Part shown: positions 61,748-64,000 of the stretch, piece after piece
How the letters are laid out: each line of letters begins with the position of its first letter
How positions within the stretch are numbered: position 1 is the stretch's first letter
Assembly (NCBI RefSeq): GCF_001307805.1
Contig: NZ_CP013862.1
Location: 2,976,001 to 3,040,000 of the forward strand
Direction of reading: 5' to 3'
DNA from: Lentibacillus amyloliquefaciens
GTDB taxonomy: Bacteria; Bacillota; Bacilli; Bacillales; Amphibacillaceae
DNA: 64,000 nucleotides
The notes under the pieces: model-generated
What the model saw: the letters and a program-made list of their open reading frames with translations, nothing else
What the model was told of the DNA's origin: nothing
Database searches by the model: none
Made by a program: the position numbers and the translations under genes

Positions 61748-61796
61748 GCCATCCAATTTTCTGACGTTATAAGTCACTAAATTGGATGGCTTTTTA
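61748..61796 (+). terminator. Terminator of the amidase gene
   Basis: GCCATCCAATTT (61748-61759) and AAATTGGATGGC (61779-61790), followed by five T. Confidence 0.88.
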
Positions 61797-61805
61797 CATT
61801 TCATC

Positions 61806-61850
61806 CAATCTTTAGCTCAAATCCATTTCATCTTCATTTCGTCTTTATCT
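61806..61850. promoter_or_regulatory. ATCTTT-type repeats upstream of the deacetylase
   Basis: CCAATCTTTAGCTC at 61805-61818 and CGTCTTTATCTC near 61840. Weaker match to the repeats before the amidase and the regulator. Confidence 0.35.
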
Positions 61851-61899
61851 CACTTTATTAATCTATCTACAAGATTAAAAATGGAATAGAGGTCGTTAC

Positions 61900-62751
61900 A
61901 TGAAAAAGCTTATACTATTTATTTTCCTTGGCTGTTTGGTTGTTTTTTATGCCTGTAGTAAAGATTTAGAACCTAATGACAAAACAGCTGAGTCATATTT
62001 GGAATATAAAGATTCACCAGGCGCTGAGTTACACCCGGAATATAAAGATTTATCAGATTCCCGAAAAACAAAATCAGATAAGTCAGAGGCGAATAATGGA
62101 TCCGTTTCTCCAAATGCAGAAAAGACTGTTTATTTAACCTTTGATGACGGTCCTACTTCAGCAACAACAGATATTTTAGATACTTTACACCAATTCAATG
62201 CTAAAGCAACATTTTTCATGCTGGAACCTTCTATGAGGGAATCACCAGAAGTTGTAGACAAAATCGTAGAGCAAGGTCATGCTGTGGGTTTACATGGTGT
62301 GACCCACGACATAAACCACTTTTACAAATCTGAACAGTCTGCTCTTAAAGAAATAACTACCGCACAGGAGACACTTCAACAAATTACAGGAGTCAGGTCC
62401 AATCTGATTCGGACACCTTATGGCAGTGTTCCGTATTTGACTAAATCATATCGGGAGGTTTTAAACAGCAATGGTTTTAAATTGTGGGATTGGAATGTTG
62501 ACAGCAGGGATTGGTCCTTATCCAGTGACCAATATCTAGATACGGTGATTGGACAAATAGAAGAATTAGTAAATGCAGGAGTGACGCCAATTATTCTTAT
62601 GCATGATAAACAAAATACAGCTGAGCACTTGTCTATTCTATTAAACTATCTATCAGAACATGGATTTCAAACTAAAAAAATTGAAGAAAACACACAACCA
62701 TATAACTTTAACTGTTATCAACGTTGTCATCGAATATCCATACAGGAGTAG
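61900..62751 (+). CDS. Polysaccharide deacetylase (CE4) lipoprotein
   Basis: 283-residue NodB-like deacetylase, probably acting on N-acetylglucosamine or N-acetylmuramic acid in peptidoglycan. Lipoprotein-type signal ending VVFYACSKD (Cys at 19), acidic linker to about 75, then motif 1 TFDDGPTSATT, motif 2 LHGVTHDINH (metal His), motif 3 RTPYGSVPYL, motif 4 DWNVDSRDWS and motif 5 PIILMHD. The last 20 residues after IEENTQPYNF look unusual (CYQRCHRISIQE). GAGGTCGTTAC precedes the ATG. Together with the amidase it could remodel the wall and change lysozyme sensitivity. Confidence 0.9.
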   Translation: MKKLILFIFLGCLVVFYACSKDLEPNDKTAESYLEYKDSPGAELHPEYKDLSDSRKTKSDKSEANNGSVSPNAEKTVYLTFDDGPTSATTDILDTLHQFNAKATFFMLEPSMRESPEVVDKIVEQGHAVGLHGVTHDINHFYKSEQSALKEITTAQETLQQITGVRSNLIRTPYGSVPYLTKSYREVLNSNGFKLWDWNVDSRDWSLSSDQYLDTVIGQIEELVNAGVTPIILMHDKQNTAEHLSILLNYLSEHGFQTKKIEENTQPYNFNCYQRCHRISIQE

Positions 62752-63129
62752 GATAAACAAGAATTGAAGGGGAGAGTTAAGTGAGTCTCCCCCAGCACAA
62801 AAACGGCAATGACTGTACTCAATGACTACACAGAACAGCGAAAACAAGGAAAAGATCCGAAATTTAACGTGGAAAAATACCCGGGAATCAAAAACACCGA
62901 GTGTTGGGGAGTGGAAGAAAAGGATTCAAGATCCGAGCGAAGAAGATAGGTGTAGGGTCGAGAATATTTCAAGTAAATCTTCCATTAACTGGTGCTTAGG
63001 GAATAAGGTGACGTCCTTCAGAATCGGGTCATTTAATGGAGTAAGTTCAACTTTGAATTGCACCTTTAATTTGTCTAAAACATATTGTACTTATGATGAA
63101 TGACTACATAAATGGGGAGAATCGATTTT
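62752..63129 (+). other. Intergenic stretch without a convincing gene
   Basis: Two open frames lie here (from 62810, 46 codons with DPKFNVEKYPGIKNTECWG; and from 62822), but neither has a good ribosome site or a recognised family. The first has protein-like composition and may be a remnant. Confidence 0.3.
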
Positions 63130-63339
63130 ATGTTTAGACAAAGGTTAACGGTGCAACAGGCACAAGATATTGCTCTTCAAAGGATTCCTGGCCAAATTCT
63201 TCATGTTGATATGGATTTAGAGCATGGTGTTCTTGTCTATGAAATCTTCATACTAACATCACAAAATATGGTGTACGAGGTAGAAGTTAATGCCAATAAT
63301 GGCAATGTTATAAAAGTCGAACAAGAGGACCTTGATTAA
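63130..63339 (+). CDS. PepSY domain protein, 69 aa
   Basis: Small protein that is a single PepSY unit: LTVQQAQDIALQRIPGQILH, YEIFILTSQNMVYEVEVNAN and NGNVIKVEQEDLD. No signal peptide is seen, unlike most PepSY proteins, which are exported protease-inhibitor-like domains; the exported or cytoplasmic site is therefore uncertain. ATG 63130 follows GGGGAGAAT with an 8-9-base spacer; the upstream in-frame ATG 63112 lies before that site. Confidence 0.8.
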   Translation: MFRQRLTVQQAQDIALQRIPGQILHVDMDLEHGVLVYEIFILTSQNMVYEVEVNANNGNVIKVEQEDLD

Positions 63340-63573
63340 TTAATAGTGATTAGAAGTGTAGGAGCAATGTTTCATTGATTACTTCGACGGGAAACATGTG
63401 AGCGCTATGTAAACGGTGCAAATCCTGAGTGCAATAAACAGTTTCTAAATATTTACGCGGGCGTATACATGAATGACGTGTAAGTCCACGCAACTTATAC
63501 TAAGAAAAAGTGGGAGAAAGTCTTGCATGAATTGGTAAAAATGACAAGAATCCTAATATGATTCAAATTAGAT
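63340..63573. other. Intergenic stretch, nothing recognised
   Basis: No coding frame with a ribosome site and no known RNA motif was identified in these 230 bases. Confidence 0.4.
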
Positions 63574-63615
63574 AACCTGGGATTTGCTTAGAAAGCACAC
63601 CCCAGGTTTGTTTTT
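63574..63615. terminator. Terminator between converging PepSY and FMN reductase genes
   Basis: AACCTGGG (63574-63581) and CCCAGGTT (63601-63608) with a T-rich tail TGTTTTTG. Confidence 0.7.
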
Positions 63616-63662
63616 GAAAAAAGCGATAGATTGAATAAAATCGGTCTAGCACTTAAATAAAT

Positions 63663-64000
63663 TTACGCTTTCACAGTTTCTACGGAATTAATTTTGTTAT
63701 AGAAGTCAACAAAGTTGTCAACAACCGTATCTAAAAATTCTATCGTACCCTGATCCGTAATTTCACCAGATTCATTCAATTTTTCATGGACAGCCCCAAT
63801 GTATACTTCGCTTTTTGGCAGAAGGACTGGAGATAACGCCGGGTTAGATAAAATCTCTCTTAAATGCTGTTGTGCGCGAACACTTCCCAATACACCAGGA
63901 GAAGCGCCTATAATGAATCCTGGTTTGTCATTAAGTGTAAGATCGCCGCCTCGAGATAACCAGTCAATAGCATTTTTTAATCTACCAGGAATGGAAAAGT
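63663..64000 (-). CDS. NADPH-dependent FMN reductase (5' end outside window)
   Basis: C-terminal 112 residues of a flavodoxin-fold NAD(P)H:FMN or quinone reductase; the gene continues past the right edge. Visible family runs: FSIPGRLKNAIDWLSRGGDL, KPGFIIGASPGVLGSVRAQQ and a C-terminal helix pair ending NKINSVETVKA. The substrate (azo dyes, quinones or chromate in relatives) cannot be told. Confidence 0.88.
   Translation of the reverse strand, partial: FSIPGRLKNAIDWLSRGGDLTLNDKPGFIIGASPGVLGSVRAQQHLREILSNPALSPVLLPKSEVYIGAVHEKLNESGEITDQGTIEFLDTVVDNFVDFYNKINSVETVKA

Noticed and set aside
62822..63103. 93-codon frame between the deacetylase and PepSY genes
   Set aside because: No ribosome site, low-complexity polar composition, and a competing frame in the same place.

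Overview
The window looks like a chromosomal segment of a halotolerant Bacillaceae bacterium of the Virgibacillus, Lentibacillus or Oceanobacillus type. Strong AGGAGG-type ribosome sites with frequent GTG and TTG starts, relatives of Bacillus subtilis YkpA, YpmR, YpmS, YpuA and YocH, an S-box leader, and very acidic Ser/Asp/Glu linkers behind the lipoprotein cysteines all point that way. The genus is inference. No tRNA, rRNA or CRISPR array was seen.

Layout. 0-3.2 kb: a SWIM/SNF2 helicase entering from the left edge and a small membrane peptide. 3.2-6.3 kb: AT-rich stretch with a DUF4177 protein, a small membrane protein and an MFS exporter. 6.3-11.6 kb: a TAXI-type TRAP transporter operon with a divergent regulator. 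11.7-21 kb: nitronate monooxygenase, acyl-CoA ligase, MATE exporter, two adjoining genes broken by single-base homopolymer losses, RidA, a DUF1450 protein, an MFS exporter with an apparent ATT start, a YpuA-like protein and a DUF3899 protein. 21.2-27.2 kb: a complete oppABCDF operon. 27.4-31.2 kb: a LysM/3D wall protein, a 43-residue secreted peptide and kbl-tdh for threonine catabolism. 31.3-39 kb: ykpA, ypmS-ypmR, metY under a SAM riboswitch and fused to a CoA-binding-like domain, and a methionine gamma-lyase.

39-58 kb is accessory-like: AT-rich, with two insertion sequences and many copies of one short intergenic repeat. It holds a YtrA-type GntR regulator with two ABC ATPases and a permease; a TetR-controlled BcrA-type ABC transporter with a CPBP protease, resembling bacteriocin immunity or peptide resistance; a nuclease-helicase fusion that is the best candidate for a defence gene; several small membrane proteins; and a decayed DUF3231 gene. 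58-63 kb: a two-component system followed by a lipoprotein amidase and a polysaccharide deacetylase, with ATCTTTA-type repeats in front of all three units, suggesting a wall-remodelling regulon. The right edge cuts an NADPH-dependent FMN reductase.

The least explained material is non-coding: a dispersed repeat family (at least 12 copies), a three-copy multi-hairpin element sitting next to terminator T-runs, and a two-copy repeat that carries its own terminator.
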